Source: Lepisosteus oculatus
Lineage: Eukaryota; Chordata; Actinopteri; Semionotiformes; Lepisosteidae
Reading direction: 5' to 3'
DNA: 64,000 nt
Assembly: GCF_040954835.1 (NCBI RefSeq)
Contig: NC_090711.1
Location: forward strand, 12,147,001 to 12,211,000
The translations under genes and the position numbers were made by a program. The notes beneath the pieces are model-generated. The model worked only from the letters and a program-made list of their open reading frames with translations, ran no database searches and had not been told where the DNA came from. The first letter of the stretch is position 1; each line of letters begins with the position of its first letter. Positions 44,301 to 56,324 of this stretch are shown here, piece by piece.

Positions 44301-46669
44301 GTGAGATTTCACACATATCTTAAAGAAAACTAGACTGGGGTAAAAATAGCTGACAGGCTTCGGCAGGGTGTGGGTTTTCCTCAATTACTAATGGGGAAAG
44401 CAGGGACCTAGGTGAGCGTTTTTAGGGACCTGCATTACGGTGGAAAGATTAAAGGACATTGGTGTGTTCCGGGAACCATCTAGGCTCCTCGATAGGGAGA
44501 GTTTATGTTCAGATTTGTCTTACCACACTACCAGTCAAGGGCAGGATCTGTTACCACATCCTGTGGATCCTTTCTTTTGCGATCCAGTTCAGAATTTCCT
44601 CACTAAACAGGATCCCTTCATGTCTGTACAAAGTGGTTCTTACTATTAATTTGGATGCCACTTTATCTGAAGAGGCTTAAAACCCATATTGGAGCACTCA
44701 TCGACTGGGATTAGCTTTTCCCAATCTTTCGGCCATGAGTCAGGAACCCGAGCTAATATCATGCCCTGTCGCTTGTCTGTATGACACTCAGACATTGATT
44801 TGAAAGTCCCAGATGTTCCCATAACCATCAGGCACCTGAGTTTAGCTGCCTTGAGGAAAGAGAGGGACATTTGAACCCCCCAAACCCATACGCCTTGCAT
44901 GTCATTGCAGACAATCTACGAGAACAGGATGTACAGCCTAAAAGTGGAATGTGGGCCCAGATACCCCGAGACACCTCCCTTTGTCAGATTTGTGACCAAG
45001 ATTAATCTGAACGGTGTGCACAACTCCAGTGGTGTGGTGAGTAACCCCTTGAATGAATAACTAGAAGGTTTCATGATTGTATTTCATCCAAAATGACTTT
45101 TGTGAAAGAAGCCTTCATCTCATTTTTTTCAGTTTATTTAAAAAGGAAGATAAAAGGGGGTAGATTGGATTTCTAGATATACATTGTATGTCTTTATGAA
45201 GGTTTAATGACTCGGGGAAATCAGTGTTTCTTGAGGAAGATCAGTACAAATCATGAAGCAAAGGGAAGCAGGGATTTTTTCTCTAGATACAAGTAGGGCT
45301 GGGCGATATGGCCAAAAACATTATCACGATAAAAATTTTCATATCAGTCGATACCGATAATTATCCCGGTAAATGTCAAATCATTATTTCATTCAAGTTT
45401 AAAGGCAGATTTTTTCTCCTGAGTGAAATTTGAAGAAACCAGACAGTTAATTGGTAAATTAAACAACTCTTTATTTTAAGAACACAACAAACACTTGCCA
45501 AACAGCAGAAACATTAAACAAATCTGTTAGCTGCCCGGTCTGCAACGTGCACGCGCACTCACGCAGTATTTTGTGTGCATGCGCATATCACGCGCAAAGC
45601 ATAAACATATATATCGAACATTTATCGAACTTTTGTTAAAATTATATCGAGGAAAATTATATCACGATAATGATCATTATCGAATTATCGCCCAGCTCTA
45701 GATACAAGGAAAGAAAAATGATCCATCCTCTATTGAGTTGCTTTCCCTGCTTTGTGTATTTGCAGGAATACACCTGTATGTATTTTTGCTTTGCAACATG
45801 GCCTGTCACCATCCAGAACACTGATAATCACAGTAGACCTGGAGAACAAAGGTTTTCACTAGATCAAGAAACAAAAATTGGAAATGACTCAATTTAATAT
45901 TTTGCTTCACTTGTTAGCAGCACATTTAGAAAACCAAACCTCAGATGGATTTTTCTAACTGTTTAGCCAAGAGATATTCACAAGCCTCTTGCTTTCAGTG
46001 TAATAGGGCTGCTTCTCCTCACCGGACGTTTTGTTGCCTCATTCTGAATTGCACTGCGCATATTAGGAAATTGCATTTATTTGGAGATGTAAATTGGTAG
46101 TTTTGCACATTACTGTGTACATTTTAGTGTCAGTGTACCACTAAATGTGGTTTGAAATGCACTCATTTTTGTGTGGTTTGAAATGCTGATTCTTCCTAAA
46201 TCCGAAAGATAAAAATAGCATTGCAGTTCCCCTTTAAATAAACCCTGGCACAATTAAGTCAGATCATTATTTCGTTGGAGTCCACGTGTACAATGAATGT
46301 GTTTCAACTGATTGCAAAATAAATGCCCCAGTCTTTGAGAGGTCCCACAGTTTTGTTAGTGCAGTTCTAAGGGGGGTGAGTACTCTTTACACACACTGCA
46401 TCTGCTAAGCACCAAATGGGTTCGATAGGCAGAACGGCCTGCTCTTGTTCGTGCCTGCTCTTTTTGCCGGCCTGGCCAGAGCGCGTCTCAGGCGTCCTCA
46501 TGGTTCTCTGCTCATCCCTCAGGTGGACACACGGGCCGTGTCTGCCTTGGCCAAGTGGCAGAACTCCTACAGCATCCGAGTGGTCCTGCAGGAGCTGCGG
46601 AGGCTCATGATGTGCAAGGAGAACATGAAGCTGCCCCAGCCGCCCGAGGGCCAGGTCTACAGCAACTGA
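41308..46669 (+). CDS. ube2v1: Ubiquitin-conjugating enzyme E2 variant 1 (UEV1), four coding exons
   Basis: UEV1 pairs with UBC13 (UBE2N) to build K63-linked ubiquitin chains in NF-kB signalling and DNA-damage tolerance; it lacks the catalytic cysteine of true E2s. Exons 41308-41329, 43753-43901, 44911-45036 and 46523-46669 join in frame to 147 codons plus TGA, the same length as human UBE2V1. All junctions are [23 protein letters not shown] (9-27), [30 protein letters not shown] and [14 protein letters not shown] are typical of UEVs. Where an E2 has HPN and the active cysteine, this protein reads [19 protein letters not shown]. The C-terminus ends [10 protein letters not shown]. It follows peds1 on the same strand, as in human. 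Confidence 0.95.
42462..42785 (-). repeat. tRNA-headed SINE, copy 10
   Basis: Reverse copy in ube2v1 intron 1, with TCTTTGGACTGTGGGAG, CATACAAACTCCACACAGAC and a CA-rich stretch. The ATGG tail is lost. Confidence 0.8.
43475..43620 (+). repeat. Hammerhead-like repeat inside a perfect 22-bp inverted repeat
   Basis: Arms 43475-43496 and 43538-43559 are perfect reverse complements (22 bp). The 41-nt spacer holds CTGAAGA (43507-43513), GGC/GCC (43515-43517 with 43524-43526) and GAAA followed by T. The 3' part continues CAGCATGGAATAAACC to GACGCAGCTCC, shared with the 16.3 kb copy. It ends about 130 nt before ube2v1 exon 2. Confidence 0.75.
43753..43901 (+). CDS. ube2v1: ube2v1 coding exon 2
   Basis: Acceptor TGTCTACAG|GC, donor CCAGG|GTGAGG; phase 1 in, phase 0 out. 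It encodes [19 protein letters not shown] and on to MIIGPPR, including the UBC13-facing N-terminal helix and first strands. It is also the acceptor exon for the human PEDS1-UBE2V1 read-through. Confidence 0.93.
44911..45036 (+). CDS. ube2v1: ube2v1 coding exon 3
   Basis: Acceptor CATTGCAG|AC, donor GGTGTG|GTGAGT; phase 0 on both sides. It encodes [19 protein letters not shown] and [19 protein letters not shown] up to SSGV, the centre of the UBC fold where the active-site cysteine is missing. Confidence 0.93.
45294..45700. mobile_element. hAT-type MITE with exact 8-bp target duplication
   Basis: The ends TAGGGCTGGGCGAT and ATCGCCCAGCTCTA are inverted repeats with one mismatch in 14. GATACAAG flanks both sides exactly (45286-45293 and 45701-45708), and an 8-bp duplication is the hAT signature. 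The 407-bp interior has no transposase. It is inserted in ube2v1 intron 3, and the intact duplication suggests a fairly young insertion. Confidence 0.9.
46523..46669 (+). CDS. ube2v1: ube2v1 coding exon 4
   Basis: Acceptor CATCCCTCAG|GT in phase 0. It encodes [20 protein letters not shown] to EGQVYSN, with TGA at 46667-46669. This C-terminal block is almost the same as human UBE2V1. Confidence 0.93.
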   Translation: MDTRAVSALAKWQNSYSIRVVLQELRRLMMCKENMKLPQPPEGQVYSN

Positions 46670-47330
46670 TCGCCGGCTTCCTGGCGTTTCCCGCTCCGCC
46701 GGCCCGCTCCCCCTCCCCTGCCTCCCTGCTCCCCCCTGGCAACTGGCCGCGACGCCTACCCCTCTCTCTGACTCTGAAGGACACCCCTCTCCTCCCCAGA
46801 GCTCTCGCTGGAAAGAGGGACACATGCCTGCCATCAACAATCAGACTCCACAGCACAGCCCCTTCAAATACTGTACATCTTACTAATCTTTTTTTTTTTA
46901 ATTCTATGTTTATTATAATTATTATTTGTTATAAATGCAGGTTGTAAAATAACATAAATCTTGTTACTGTGTGTCATATCGCGTGTCTGCTGTATTTGTC
47001 CTCAGAATGCCACAATCTGTTCCTGTCACGCTGGTTTACTGCCAGTGAAGGCAACGGAGGTACAGCTGGGTCAGGTGGGGGTTACGGTATTTTGCGCACC
47101 AAGTAATTTGAAAATGCTATTTATATCTTGACTTGGGCCTCGCTTGCAAAGACTTGTAAAGAGAGGAGTCTCTTTCACAGGCTCTTGGATAATTCACTTG
47201 AGTCCATAATTCAAGGGAACGTGACTGCAGTCGTAGAAAAATGTTTTTTTTCTTACTGGTGTATATTTAAACCTCAGAAATTGGATGTCTTTGCCTGCTT
47301 AAATTAGAAGAATAAAAACTAAATTCTAAA
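46670..47330 (+). other. ube2v1 3' UTR with poly(A) signal
   Basis: AATAAA at 47311-47316 is the first canonical signal after the stop and would give a 3' UTR of about 0.66 kb. The first 150 nt are C-rich. Confidence 0.55.
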
Positions 47331-50300
47331 TTGTGCATCCCAACTCCCCCCCTCCCTTCCCCCAGAACCAGTAAAGTTTTATTCTTTTTTTAATTCTCAT
47401 TATTGTGTGTCATCTGTACATTGTGAATGAGGGGGTTTTCTGTCATTATTAAGGTGTTTATAAAGCAAGCTGATCTTTATCGTTAATATAGTGGACAGTG
47501 GGGCAGGAGAGGCGTGGTGTTCACATAAAACGAGACCGCAGGGAACACACTCCCTTCGATAGTGACAGTTCACACGAGAGCGCTACATCAGCTCGGTGTG
47601 ACACAGCAGAGGCTAGTGTGCATTTTCCTCTGGGCACAGAAGATGCCAGTGTTGTTCTTGGCCCTGGAATCCTGTGTCACATCATCCTGTCTGTAAGAGA
47701 ATCAAATTTCATTGACCTGCAGTGCACACGTTTCAGTCTAGTTTGAACTTCAAAAAGCACTTCTGTTGACGTGAGTGCTCTAGGCTGAATTTTAATTCTG
47801 GTGAGATGTCTCAGCCTCAGTACTTCCGACTGTGAAAGCATGACTGAAGAGCACCGAGTCCTCTGAACAGTATGGTTGAGTTACAGTTGGGTTGGTTTGG
47901 AGTGCAAACCTCTTCTCCTTTGCTAAGGCTGGGTTTGCTGCCAAATTACTGTCTCTCACGCAAGAGGGTTTGATTGGACGGCCATACCTGTAGCTGATCT
48001 TGTTCCTTGTTAATGTAAAACGCTAAAGTTACGACACATTGCTCTTGACTGCATAGCCAATATCCAAATATTTTGGCATGGTCTCAACTAGATTCATTGT
48101 CTGTGCAGTTCACCTTGAAATGTCTTGGCTATTTCTTTTGGTTTAGGGTAACTTTGGACCCTGGTTGTTACTTCAGAAAATAGTTCTTATGCCTTGCAGC
48201 TTGGGTTATGGGGGCCTGCCTAGTAATAATTTCTTGCATTTATTAAGTTTTTTTTTTATTTCAGAGTGCTTTATATAAAGTAGGTGACCCCCTGAGCATG
48301 TGAAGTAGCTATTAGGTGACAGATATTTTTGTTTCAGATGAACTGTTGGAAGTACCAGCCGGTTTATCTTGTTTGGAAATTTCTAGGAAAGGTAATATTG
48401 TTATATAATATAGTTTGCTGGCTTCCTTACTGTGAAAGGGTTTTGTGATATGTAGACAACAGACATTTTTTATTGAAGTGGGTAGGATATTGCTATTTAG
48501 GGAAACGCAGACAGTTGCAAGAAATGTGTATAGGCCACTGGTGTCCCCCCTTTTCCCCAGATAGTTGCTTTCAAGAGTTTCTGTTGTAAAAATCTGCTTT
48601 GCTTGAGATAATGTTCTTCGGGACCTGCATGATGCAGAAGGTCAAGCTCACACAGTTTTCTGTCTCTGCTCCATTTTGTGTTAAATGTTTTTTTTTTTAT
48701 TCCTTGTGTAGGCTGCTCATTTTAACAAGACCGACATCTTTCTGTTTGTGTCGTGATGAATGGTAGTGACAGTCTCTACGGGGTGACCAGTCCAGCGCTG
48801 ATCCGAGTTGTCTTTCCTGATTACATTAGCGCAGAGTCCAGAATGTCAGAGATTTTGCTTGTTTCCTGGAAGCAGTTTTCCTGCAGGAATTATTTCCAGA
48901 AGAGTTTTAGAATCACAGGATGCAAGACCCTTGAAGGCCAGTTATGTCATGATCACATGATAAACTAATGTAATAACTCTTGACACGGTGATCATTTGTA
49001 TATGCTCTAGTAGATGCTATTTAATGACAACTGTTGCCCTCTGCTGACTGCCTCTGGCATCGACAAAGGGTCGTTTTGTTGTTAAGATCAGAGTCCCGAC
49101 CAGCTACGAGACAGTTGGTTTAGGAAGATCTAGGCTCTTGAAGACGCATATATTCTTCACAGCAAGTGACGTTTCTGACCGTATCTGGGTGAGTGAGGAA
49201 AAAAAAACATCCTAGTCTAGTAGGCTTTTGAGTTAGATAAGTTGTTTGACCTCTGAATGGCTGTATTTTTTAGAAAGCTCCTCCTGTGATTTTGGTGAGA
49301 TTGATTCTAAAGGCTTAAACTACATTATGGGTCATTTGTTGCAGCTTGGGAATTTCTAGACGTTTTTAACATCTATTCAAACTAATAATAAGAAGCAGTT
49401 ATTTTCTTAACATGAAACTCTTATAACTAAAGTATAAGCAGCATTTCAGTGCTTTACAAGGGTTTTTAGTAGGTGATGCAATTTGGTAAAAACACTCAGC
49501 TTATTTTGGTTTATTACGTAAACCTTTTGGCTGCGAGATCTTCGTTAATTATTTAGTGGCTTGTTTTCTTCCTGGTTTTTCTTTTTGGAGAGCAGCACAA
49601 GAGAGAATGTGGGAGATTGATATATTGATTCCAAATGACTCTAGAATTTGTCAAAACAAGGGTCTCAACCTTGACAGTATGTGCACTTTTCACATTTTCT
49701 TGACATATATTTAATGTGAAGAAAATGTGAAAAGTGCTTTCCCCTTCAGTGGAAAGCTGACTTCACGCATAGCTGTAGTGTTTCCTTTCACATGAGAGGA
49801 ATGAGGTACTGTTAGTCATTGTGTGCGCTCTGAAGCCATTGCTCAATGGTTTTGCTTCCTGCTCCGAAAAACAAAATTGCACAGTCAGCCGAGTCCACTC
49901 TAAATGTTTTTTGGCTCAGAATTTCCTATCCCTTGGGACACACAGCAGTCCCCAACTGAAAAAGCCATTTTCACTGCATTATGCATTAGTATAGGGACTC
50001 TGCAGACACTTGCTAAAAGTGTTATGTCTTTTTAAAAAGATGCAGTATTAAACAACTGAAATTGAAAAGCAATGAGGTAAACTAAATTAAATCAGACTCA
50101 AGTATTTTGAAAATAGTTTTAGAGTATACTTACAGTATTCATTCTTACCTGTAGTATAGTTAGTGCTTGTAACTCATGTTTGTGCTTTAGGTAATGTCTG
50201 CATCTCTCTAGTGATTACTGTAACTTTGCACTACTGTACCTACGCACAACAGCAAACTGTTTCATTGTTGCTGTTGAAACAAGCCCTCATTGTGTTTCTT

Positions 50301-52900
50301 GAATGCCCTGCATATTGTTCAGTCTCCTTCATCATCTCATCTACCTCTCCTTCCTGACAGCCCTGTAGCTCTCTGAATTAAACAGGTGAAAGGTAAATGT
50401 GAAAGCCACTAATGAACATACTGTTCTTTTTAGATTCATTTACAGCTCCTCTGTAGGGTTCTTGTTAAATATAAACCCATGCTGAATGTTTCAATGAACA
50501 AAGAGATTATTCATAAACGCATCTGACCTGGAAAGAAACAAGACCTCAAAAACTATCTGTTTGCCAGCAGACGTTTTGTAACTATGCCATCATACCATCA
50601 CCAAGGGTGCTGGTGAATTCTCAGTGTAACTGAAAGACCGGTGGGCCTCCTTAGACAGATCCAGTCCATGACATTAGTCCTCCTCTACAGCGCTTTAGTC
50701 AGGAGGAGAGGGGCTCGAAGACCCTCCCCACTTTCTGATGGTACGGCCAATTGGGAAGCTCCTTTGTGGATACTGAAAGATGAACTGGCCTATCACTGTG
50801 CTTTACAGTAGCATTGGAGGCAAAGAGGGAGGGGCTGCCCACAAGAAAGCTCTCACAAAGTCAGGGAGTCTCTTGAAGAAATGTAAGCTCTGCAAACGGG
50901 GGGGAAAGGAAAACAAAGGTCTACACACTATTCAGCCTGTTCCAGGACCCACAGACATCAGTGAGTATACAGATTTCCCATGTGTATAGCGTTTTATGGG
51001 CTATCTTTATGAAGACACAATGCAGTGCATTACTTAATATGCATTTTCTACTGTATAATGTCTCTTTTGTGGAGGGTGGAGAAGATTGGCTGATGGTGTT
51101 TCTTATGGAGATAACTGAATTCTGTTACTTTACAGCAATAATTAAAAGGGTCCTGTTTTCAGTCCTTATATTCCAGGTATATCTGTGTACTGCACTTTTT
51201 GTGTGCTGTTTTTCTTTGTTAATACAACTCAGACAACAGTAAAGAACCAGGTGAAGATACTAAGTCTGTGGGAAGAATCAAACTAGCTCCACCTTAAGAA
51301 GTCGTGGCTATTAATAACTAGGTCATTTTAATAGCTCCTACTGATAATATAGGAAAGCTTTTTTGTTAGCGTTAGTTTATCTGCTTTAGTACAATCTTTC
51401 ACTGCAAATAAGAACAAGTGCAAATTCCTAGCAGAAAAAGAAACCGTAGCTGGAAAGATGATTAAAGTGGAATAAAAGTGATTGCTCGTTTGAAGCTTGA
51501 AGGTTTTCTTTTGTATTTTGTAAACGATGAGGTCCTGTTACAGGTATTCTACTTTCCCTTTAAGAATTATTCACCCCCTGTGCATCAAGGTGAGCACCTG
51601 ACAAGTTTTGACGATAATAAACAAGTGAGTTTGAAGTGAATGGTAGGCCTTACTCTGATAAAAAGGGGTGAATGCCACTTTTAAACTATTTGTGAGAATG
51701 CATTTGAGTGTCACTGAAGTCACAAGACCACCTTTAAGTAACACAAAACTATTCAGGGAATTCCATTATTATATGACTACATAGTACACATTTTAGGTGA
51801 TCACAACCCTATTTCCACATATTTTGCAGCATGAACATCTGGCAGCATAGTTTGTGGTCAGGACAAGATTTTCACAAGCGCCCTTTGTACTGTCCCGGCC
51901 TGTCCAAGTGGTGATCAGAGAGTGTTTGATTTGATCTTGGTTTGAGATGCTGCGATTTGAGCACGCCTCAAGCTGAAGTTCACTTGGATCCCGTTCCAGG
52001 TGAACAAGGTGCAAGACAGAACTACCACCTTGACAGGACATCCACTGAAGATATATTGTAACATTATAAAAGTTGTGCACCAAAAAAAGGCATTTATCAA
52101 TTTAGAATTTTAAGAAAAATATTGCAATGTCAAGGTAGCCATAAATTCTCAGCATTCAGTCACAATGTGTAATATTTAGAGGATGTTTAGGGTTTAATCA
52201 AAGTGTTCATTTCAGTTCAAGAGCAACTTTAAAATCCTGTCCTGCCTCAAGTATCCTGATGGAGCCAGGAAGACGCCTTCATTCAAGGTATGCAGCTTCA
52301 ACAAAACCTCCTCTGGGCAAGATTCTGGAAGGAAAGAGCCAGGAACAAGATGTCAGAGGACCGACAGGAGCTGACTAACTTTTAGAACCTGACTGTGTTG
52401 TTCTTTAATGTGCAGGGTTTCAAAAAGCAATCGGTCATGCGAAAACAGGTCAAGAATATCCTTATCTCGCTTAATGAGTTACAAATTATGAACATAAAAT
52501 GGCCTGGTAGTTATCTTGTACACTCCATTAACTGCCACGCAGATAAGACTTTGTCCAGTTTTGCACAACCATCCTTAGGTCTCATGAAATAATGATGTCA
52601 GAGTCAGTGTTACAACACCCTACAAAGTAAGCAAATACAGGTACTGTATACCCAGTAACCTACTTGCTGAGTTCTGAGATTAGAAGAGACTATCCGTTAT
52701 AAGCTCAGGGAACAGATTTCATTCCATTCCATTGGTTCAAGTCTGCAAATTAGCCTCTGCAGTTACCGGAGAACACCACTACATAGAATGTAGCATTACA
52801 AACCAAAGCATGAACTGTGTGCTTGCTTAATGGTGAGTTTTAACCTGAAACAAAAATGTTTTGCTCATGCCTGACTTATTTTCACTTTGCTTTTACCCTT
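47330..52900. other. Intergenic region between ube2v1 and slc52a3
   Basis: No protein-coding exon is recognisable in about 5.5 kb and no copy of the main SINE families. The clearest structure is a perfect 19-bp hairpin at 49,683-49,737. A weak Tc1-like fragment may lie near 51.57-51.68 kb (ATTCACCCCCTGTGCATC). Confidence 0.5.
49683..49737. repeat. Perfect 19-bp inverted repeat (hairpin)
   Basis: GCACTTTTCACATTTTCTT (49683-49701) and AAGAAAATGTGAAAAGTGC (49719-49737) are exact reverse complements separated by 17 nt. No flanking target duplication is evident. It could be a small MITE or a hairpin RNA precursor. Confidence 0.8.
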
Positions 52901-52908
52901 CTGTTCTG

Positions 52909-53485
52909 TATGGCCAGCAGCCATATCACCCCACAACTCACAACTGGCACCCCACTGAAGCTCAACAGTTGTGAGCCTGGCCTGTACCTGGATGGGAGAC
53001 CTCCTGGGAAAAACTAAAGTTGCTGCTGGAAGAGGTGTTCGTGGGGCCAGTAAGGGGAGCTCACCCTGCAGTCTGTGTGTGTCCTAATGCCGAAATATAG
53101 TGACGGGGACACTATACTGTAAAAAGGCACTGTCCTTCGGATGCGTCGTAAAACTGAGATGCTGACTCTCTGCGGTCATTAAAAATCTCAGGGTGTTTCT
53201 CGAAAAGAGTAGGGGTGTTACCCCGGCGTTCTGGCCAAATGTCCCATTGGCCCTTACCAATCATGGCCTCCTAAAATCCCCATCTGTGAATTGGCTTCTT
53301 TATCTGTTCTCCTCCCAACTAATAGCTGGTGTGTGGTGAGCATACTGGTGCACTATGGCTGCTGTCGCATCATACAGGTGGGGCTGCACATTGGTGATGG
53401 TGGAGGGGAGTCCCCATTACCTGTAAAGGGCTTTGGGTGGAGTGTCCAGAAAAATGCTATTTAAGTGTGAGCAATTATAATTATG
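52909..53485 (+). repeat. 5S-rRNA-headed SINE, full length
   Basis: The head follows 5S rRNA: GGCCAGCAGCCATATCACC near the start, then GCCTGGCCTGTACCTGGATG and GGAGACCTCCTGGGAA over the internal promoter. The body includes CACTATACTGTAAAAAGGC and the 3' end GGTGGAGTGTCCAGAAAAAT. It ends about 50 nt before the first recognisable slc52a3 exon acceptor. Confidence 0.85.
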
Positions 53486-53533
53486 TTCACTGCCTGTGTA
53501 TAAAACGATTACTTATAGGATTGACTTTTTCAG

Positions 53534-53623
53534 GTGGCGAGGTTGAATTGGCAGCAGAGCTAAGACCGCAGAAATGAAAAGCAGCTAGGACTTCCTGGGA
53601 TCTCCACGTCTTCCTTGTCCTCC
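53534..53623 (+). other. slc52a3: Probable slc52a3 5' UTR segment
   Basis: A splice acceptor, TTTTTCAG at 53526-53533, lies 90 nt before the start codon, so transcription probably begins in one or more upstream non-coding exons that I cannot locate. Confidence 0.5.
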
Positions 53624-54669
53624 ATGGCGGTGCTTGTCCACTTGCTAGCCTGTGCCTTCGGGCTAGGGTCCTGGGTGGCCATCAATGGCCTGTGGGTGGA
53701 GCTGCCCCTGATCGTGAACGAGCTTCCGGAAGGCTGGTACCTACCGTCCTACCTGACTGTCATCATCCAGTTGGCCAACGTGGGGCCTCTGCTGGTCTCT
53801 CTGATTTACAAGTTCTCTCCGGGCCGGCTGAAAGAAATCGCCATCATCTACATCATTGTGTCTGTCGGGACCGTCTCGTGTTTCCTGCTGGCCTTGTTCT
53901 GGAAGGAGACCTCAGTGGTCATGGGGAGGCTGCACAGCACCGCCTTCCTCATCATCACCTTCTTCCTGTCCTTGGTGGACTGCACCTCCTCTGTCACCTT
54001 CCTGCCTTTTATGATGCAGCTGCCGGCCAAGTACGTGACGACATACTTCATCGGGGAAGGCCTGAGCGGTTTTGTGCCTGGGTTGGTGGCTCTGGGCCAG
54101 GGTGTAGGCATAGCCAAGTGTGTTAACGTCACCAAGCAGCAGGACAACATTACCGAGGAAGGCACCTTGGATGTACTTCACACTCTCCAGCCTGAGTACC
54201 TCCCCCCCACCTTCTCCACAGAAGTGTTCTTCTTCTTCTTGACAGCCATGATGGTGGTCTGCCTGTCTGCTTTTGTCTTCCTCAACAGAGTCTCCAGGAC
54301 CTTTGAGCTCTCCACCGAGAACTTAGTGACAGATTCTGTAGTAACCATCTCGTCTGGCCTGGACAACAGAGTAATGGAAGCCACCGGAGAAGCAGATCCC
54401 AGGCCTGTGAATCTTGGAGACCCAGGCGAAAACAATGAGATCTCGCCTGGGACCAGGAGTGCGATGATAAAAGCAAGCCACTCTGTATATGAGTTTGCAT
54501 TCATTTACTTCCTTGTCCTCTGGGTGAATGCACTGACCAATGGCCTGTTGCCCTCAGTTCAGACTTACTCCTGCATGCCCTATGGGAACATGGCTTATCA
54601 CCTGTCTGCAACACTGGGATCTATGGCCAACCCTGTTGCGTGCGTCATTGCTATGTTTCTGCCCCGAAG
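53624..54669 (+). CDS. slc52a3: slc52a3 coding exon 1
   Basis: This large exon encodes the first 348 residues plus two bases, covering the N-terminal transmembrane bundle, the glycosylated loop, the cytoplasmic loop and [20 protein letters not shown]. The donor is CGAAG|GTGAGT. Confidence 0.92.
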
Positions 54670-56324
54670 GTGAGTGATCTAATGTATGTGTACCCTCAGT
54701 TTTGTGGTTACCAGCTCTTGGAGAGGTGCAGGAAAACATCTGATGTACAGTAGGCATTTTTGGCTCAGATTTGTTACATAAGATAAATACTTGTTGTAAT
54801 CCCTTGTGATGTGTTTCCTACCCCAATTTGACAGCCAGCCAAACTCCAAGCATGGAACTTTGGAATTAATAGTAAATTCGCTTTCGCTGGCAGTAGATGG
54901 TAGCGGATTGATATGATCACAGCGGACTACTGACAACGTGCTTCAGCAATAACATTTCCTCTTATTTCCGGGGTCAAAGTGTAACGATACCATAGAGTTA
55001 TGGTTTCGATCTAGGATGAACTACACACAAACGGCCAGCAGGGTAAACAACATTACAGAAACCGAAGGCAGAATACCGATGCTGCACAATTCAACGATTT
55101 GACCTTATTTAGAGCACATTTGATATGAAAGATGGGAATTTAAAATACGATAAAACAACATAAAACAGTACTGTGCCTTATCAGTACTGTATACAAGAAT
55201 CTATTGCTCAGAAAACATGTTCTGTTCGCTATACACTGGGAATCTGACTGGTTTCTCTGAGATGTGCCCTGTCTCCTTCTGTGTGTGGCAGGTCTCTGGT
55301 GCTCCTGGGGGTCCTCTGTCTAGCTGGGACAGGTTTTGGGGCCTACAACATGGCCATGGCAGCCCTGAGTCCCTGCCCATTGCTGCAGGGCACCACTGTG
55401 GGAGTTGCTGTAATTGTAAGCAAACTGTTATGGTATCCTGAATGTTTTCTGCTACACATTTCATGTGGCCTCCGTAATGAAGGAATTAGACTGTGGATCT
55501 TTAGAAGGTACTTTCCCCAGGATAGTCACTGGGAACCTTCAGGCATGAACACACTCCGACTCCAAGATGTAATTGAGTTCAAAGGGATAGATTTCCTAGT
55601 ATTATGGAAAGGTTTGATGACAAAAAAAATGTAAACAAAACACAAGAAGACATAGCTTTCTTTTCTGATCTGTAAGCACCTAGCCTACAGGCTGAGACAG
55701 CTACACTGTTCTCCACATATTTTCCCAGCATAAAACCACCACACAATAAATACTGACTACACGGTCCATTCAACAATAGCACTACTATGACCAATAATAC
55801 GAATATCACCAGCACCACTTACACAGTATCATCAGGCCAAGATATTATCAGCACTAAGATACTAGACAAAACTAGAGGCTTTGTGCTGCCAAATCCCACA
55901 ACATGGAGCACTGTCTAAATTCTACACTGCGTATATGAAGCCAACAACCTATGTGACCAGGAAATGTGTGTTGCTAACTCCCAATGGACGACCCCACAAA
56001 TATTGCCAATCAAAGCAATAGGTGAACTCTCCCCTGGAAAATATCACAGAGGAAAGCAAATTGTTGGTGTGCGCTGAAAAATCAAAACATTTTTGTATCT
56101 GTCATTCCTAGATCCTCTCCTGGGTACTCTTCGCTGGGACGTTATCCTATGTCAAAGTGATGGTGGGAGTTATACTACGAGATGAGAGCCACAGCGCCCT
56201 CGTGTGGTGTGGAGTAGCAGTACAGACAGGATCGATGGTTGGAGCCCTGGTCATGTTCCCACTAGTTAATGTGTTTTACGTGTTCAAGGCAGGGGACATC
56301 TGCAATACAAAGTGTTCTTCTTGA
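53624..56324 (+). CDS. slc52a3: Riboflavin transporter SLC52A3-type, three coding exons
   Basis: SLC52 proteins carry riboflavin across the plasma membrane. Exons 53624-54669, 55292-55415 and 56112-56324 join in frame to 460 codons plus TGA (human SLC52A3 about 469). The start is the ATG in CTCCATGG; the three codons before it begin with TTG. Motifs include [20 protein letters not shown] (about 20-39), [33 protein letters not shown] and [20 protein letters not shown], all closest to SLC52A3. NVT and NIT near residues 168-177 are likely glycosylation sites. About eleven hydrophobic segments are visible, with a polar cytoplasmic loop near 230-285. SLC52A2 is the main alternative. Confidence 0.9.
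55292..55415 (+). CDS. slc52a3: slc52a3 coding exon 2
   Basis: Acceptor TGTGGCAG|GT, donor GTAATT|GTAAGC; phase 2 in, phase 0 out. It encodes [20 protein letters not shown] and [17 protein letters not shown], matching the corresponding human segment. Confidence 0.9.
56112..56324 (+). CDS. slc52a3: slc52a3 coding exon 3
   Basis: Acceptor ATTCCTAG|AT in phase 0. It encodes [19 protein letters not shown]-like sequence (here [11 protein letters not shown]), [14 protein letters not shown] and a Cys-containing tail ending KCSS, with TGA at 56322-56324. Confidence 0.9.
   Translation: MLSWVLFAGTLSYVKVMVGVILRDESHSALVWCGVAVQTGSMVGALVMFPLVNVFYVFKAGDICNTKCSS

Noticed and set aside
53615-53623. Three extra N-terminal codons of slc52a3
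   Set aside because: They begin with TTG; the ATG at 53624 has a good context and matches the family start.
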